A stretch of DNA of 15,951 bases, taken from the NCBI GenBank assembly GCA_964557155.1, contig CAZKZC010000010.1:1-15951 (forward strand). The letters run 5' to 3'. The position numbers and the translations under genes are program-made. The stretch's first letter is position 1, and every line of letters starts with the position of its first letter. Shown piece by piece: positions 14,359-15,951 of this stretch. The DNA comes from JAHJSY01 sp964557155 (lineage in GTDB: Bacteria; Patescibacteriota; Minisyncoccia; Minisyncoccales; GWA2-38-27). The notes beneath the pieces were generated by a model. That model was not told the origin of the DNA, did no database searches, and worked only from the letters and a program-made list of their open reading frames with translations.

Positions 14359-15072
14359 TTAATATCCCAAGAAATCGCGGATTTTAGTTATTGGAATAGC
14401 CGTTACTCCTCCCTCATCATCAATTGTATTTAACCCCAATAAATCTCCATTAATATTAAATAAAGCACTTCCAGAAAGTGTCTTTTTTTCTATAATATTC
14501 GTTCTAATATATTCCGATGTAAAGAACTTAACAATTCCCTCATTAACTATTCTTAATGGCTTCGTATCAAAAACAATGCCAAGCAAAAATACTCTTTGAC
14601 CCAGTTTTGTTTCGTCAAAATCAGCAAAGCTAACGGTTTTCAAATCATCCATATCAACTTTTATTAATGCCAAATTTTTCTTAGTGTCTCTTTTCAATAT
14701 TTGCCAATTAGGAGTTTCTCCGTCAACAAAGAAAACAAAATCTCCCTTAGGTGAGATGATATCTGATAAAGTGATTATTAACCCATCCGATGTAACCACC
14801 AAACCAGAACCTGAAATAATCTTACCATTTTCGGTTTTGGTTTTTATGCCAACGATTGCTTTTTCTATTTTTTCAATAGAATTTTGCAAAACATTATTTT
14901 CTTGAATAATAATTTCTTTAGTCTCAGTTACAGAAACAGGAATATTAGCTAATTGGTATTGATCTATAAGGGGTCTTTCTACTAAAGATGGCCATAAAAT
15001 CTGATTGGCAAAAATACCACCGCATAGCCCCACTCCAAAAACCAATACAATCTTTAAAAAATTCTTAGACAT
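14359..15072 (-). CDS. membrane-anchored trypsin/HtrA-like protein, degenerate catalytic triad
   Basis: A 237-aa protein with one N-terminal membrane segment (about 7-27), a stalk and a chymotrypsin-fold domain resembling DegS/HtrA without a PDZ domain. Aligning by eye with DegS/DegP, GSGLVVTSDGLIITLSDII matches the catalytic-His strand but D104 stands at the His; KKNLALIKVD matches the TDLAVLK strand but N133 stands at the Asp; TLSGSALFNINGDLLGLNT keeps the serine (S200) but not the GNSGG sequence. It is therefore probably not a protease by the usual mechanism and may act as a sensor, scaffold or binding module. The start overlaps the stop of the upstream clp gene by 8 nt, so both are made together, and the gene ends at a bidirectional terminator. 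Confidence 0.85.
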   Translation of the reverse strand: MSKNFLKIVLVFGVGLCGGIFANQILWPSLVERPLIDQYQLANIPVSVTETKEIIIQENNVLQNSIEKIEKAIVGIKTKTENGKIISGSGLVVTSDGLIITLSDIISPKGDFVFFVDGETPNWQILKRDTKKNLALIKVDMDDLKTVSFADFDETKLGQRVFLLGIVFDTKPLRIVNEGIVKFFTSEYIRTNIIEKKTLSGSALFNINGDLLGLNTIDDEGGVTAIPITKIRDFLGY

Positions 15073-15951
15073 AAACCTTTTCTTCTTTTTTAATTTCTAT
15101 TAAATCAGCCATGGTCTTAATTATAATATTTTGACCATCTACATCTATTGTAATTTCTTCTCCATCTCTTATAATTCCGGAAACAATCTTTAAAGCCAAG
15201 GGATCAAGAATTTTCTTTTGAATTACTCTTTTAAGTGGCCTGGCTCCCAAATTAGGATCGAAACCCTGATCAGCTAATAGTTCTTTTGATTGTTCTGAAA
15301 ATTTAATTTTAATATTTTTCGGCCTTAATCTACTTTTAACTTTATTCAGCTCTAAATCAACTATCCTTCTGATTTCTTGCTTGCCTAGATAATTAAAAAT
15401 AACTACTTCATCAATTCTGTTTAGAAACTCTGGACGAAAATCTTCCTTCAAAGCAGCTCCCACTTTTGATTCTAAAGACTTTCTTTCTATTTCTTCTCCC
15501 TCTCTTAAGAATCCTAAAGACCCCATCTGGGCTATATATTCAGAACCAGTGTTAGAAGTCATAATTAAAATAGCATTCTTAAAAGAAGCTGTCCTCCCTT
15601 TAGCATCGGTCAATCTTCCGTCTTCAAGAATCTGAAGCAAGATGTTAAAAACTTCCGGATGAGCTTTCTCAATCTCGTCAAGTAAAATTACGCTATAAGG
15701 TCTTCTCCTAACTTTATCTGTTAGTTGTCCTCCCTCTTCATAGCCAACATATCCTGGAGGAGAGCCGATTATTTTTGAAACCGAATGTTTTTCCATATAT
15801 TCAGACATGTCTAATCTAATCAAAGCGTTCTGATCATTGAATAGAAATTCAGCAACAGCTCTAGCTGTTTCTGTCTTACCAACACCAGTGGGTCCTAGGA
15901 ACATAAATGAACCAAGAGGTCTTCCCTGCTCAGAAATTCCAGCTCTTGAGC
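15065..15951 (-). CDS. clpC: ClpC-type AAA+ unfoldase, C-terminal part (5' end outside window)
   Basis: ATP-driven protein unfoldase; only the second AAA+ module and C-terminal domain are present, and the frame is open to the right edge (SRAGISEQGRPLGSFMFLG). Seen: Walker A GPTGVGKT, the pore-loop region SPPGYVGYEEGGQLTD, Walker B VILLDEIEKAHPEV, sensor 1 IMTSNTGSEYI, the arginine finger in RPEFLNRIDEV and sensor 2 GARPLKRVIQK. Between sensor 1 and the arginine finger is an SLGF segment, at the place where ClpC/ClpA carry the VGF/IGL tripeptide that docks ClpP; ClpB lacks it. This favours ClpC over ClpB. The stop overlaps the start of the trypsin-like gene by 8 nt. Confidence 0.88.
   Translation of the reverse strand, partial: SRAGISEQGRPLGSFMFLGPTGVGKTETARAVAEFLFNDQNALIRLDMSEYMEKHSVSKIIGSPPGYVGYEEGGQLTDKVRRRPYSVILLDEIEKAHPEVFNILLQILEDGRLTDAKGRTASFKNAILIMTSNTGSEYIAQMGSLGFLREGEEIERKSLESKVGAALKEDFRPEFLNRIDEVVIFNYLGKQEIRRIVDLELNKVKSRLRPKNIKIKFSEQSKELLADQGFDPNLGARPLKRVIQKKILDPLALKIVSGIIRDGEEITIDVDGQNIIIKTMADLIEIKKEEKVYV

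Overview
The window is about one-third G+C (judged by eye) and carries compact, largely overlapping bacterial housekeeping genes, with a scaffold gap of 100 N near the left end. I infer a Patescibacteria/CPR (Parcubacteria-like) bacterium. The grounds are pared-down versions of universal proteins (threonyl-tRNA synthetase without TGS, MiaB without TRAM, DnaE ending after its OB fold), 4-nt ATGA gene overlaps, promoters placed almost on start codons, and two protein types I associate with that group: a 528-residue membrane protein beginning with a soluble helical domain, and a six-cysteine lamin-tail-like surface protein. This placement rests on recall of protein families, not on a database search.

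Left part (1-7653, + strand): the 3' part of dnaE, interrupted by an assembly gap that looks false; a 388-nt gene-free stretch of higher G+C with several nested hairpins; then a tight four-gene unit of thrS, a membrane protein of unknown function, miaB and miaA. MiaA and MiaB act in succession on tRNA A37, and ThrRS charges tRNA-Thr, so this is a translation/tRNA unit.

Middle part (7652-9150): an accessory island between miaA and gatB. It has four copies of a 27-bp palindrome with the core AATGAATGAGGTCGAGCCTC, two in each orientation. They frame an orphan small zinc-ribbon-like protein gene (own Shine-Dalgarno and strong terminator) and a REP-associated tyrosine (Y1/HUH) transposase gene. 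One palindrome copy lies inside the transposase reading frame. This is the most interesting part of the window. A separate 16-bp GC-rich palindrome sits in frame inside miaA.

Right part (9169-13423, - strand): a five-gene unit read right to left: a surface protein with thrombospondin type 3 repeats, then tmk, thyA, folA and gatB. The last four are each joined by 4-nt overlaps and couple dTMP synthesis and phosphorylation with folate reduction and the Glu/Asp-tRNA amidotransferase. Divergent from it is the six-cysteine anchored protein (13484-14296), driven from an overlapping promoter pair. A 31-bp perfect inverted repeat separates that gene from a convergent pair: a membrane-anchored trypsin-like protein whose catalytic His and Asp are replaced, translationally coupled to the C-terminal part of a ClpC-type AAA+ unfoldase that runs off the right edge.
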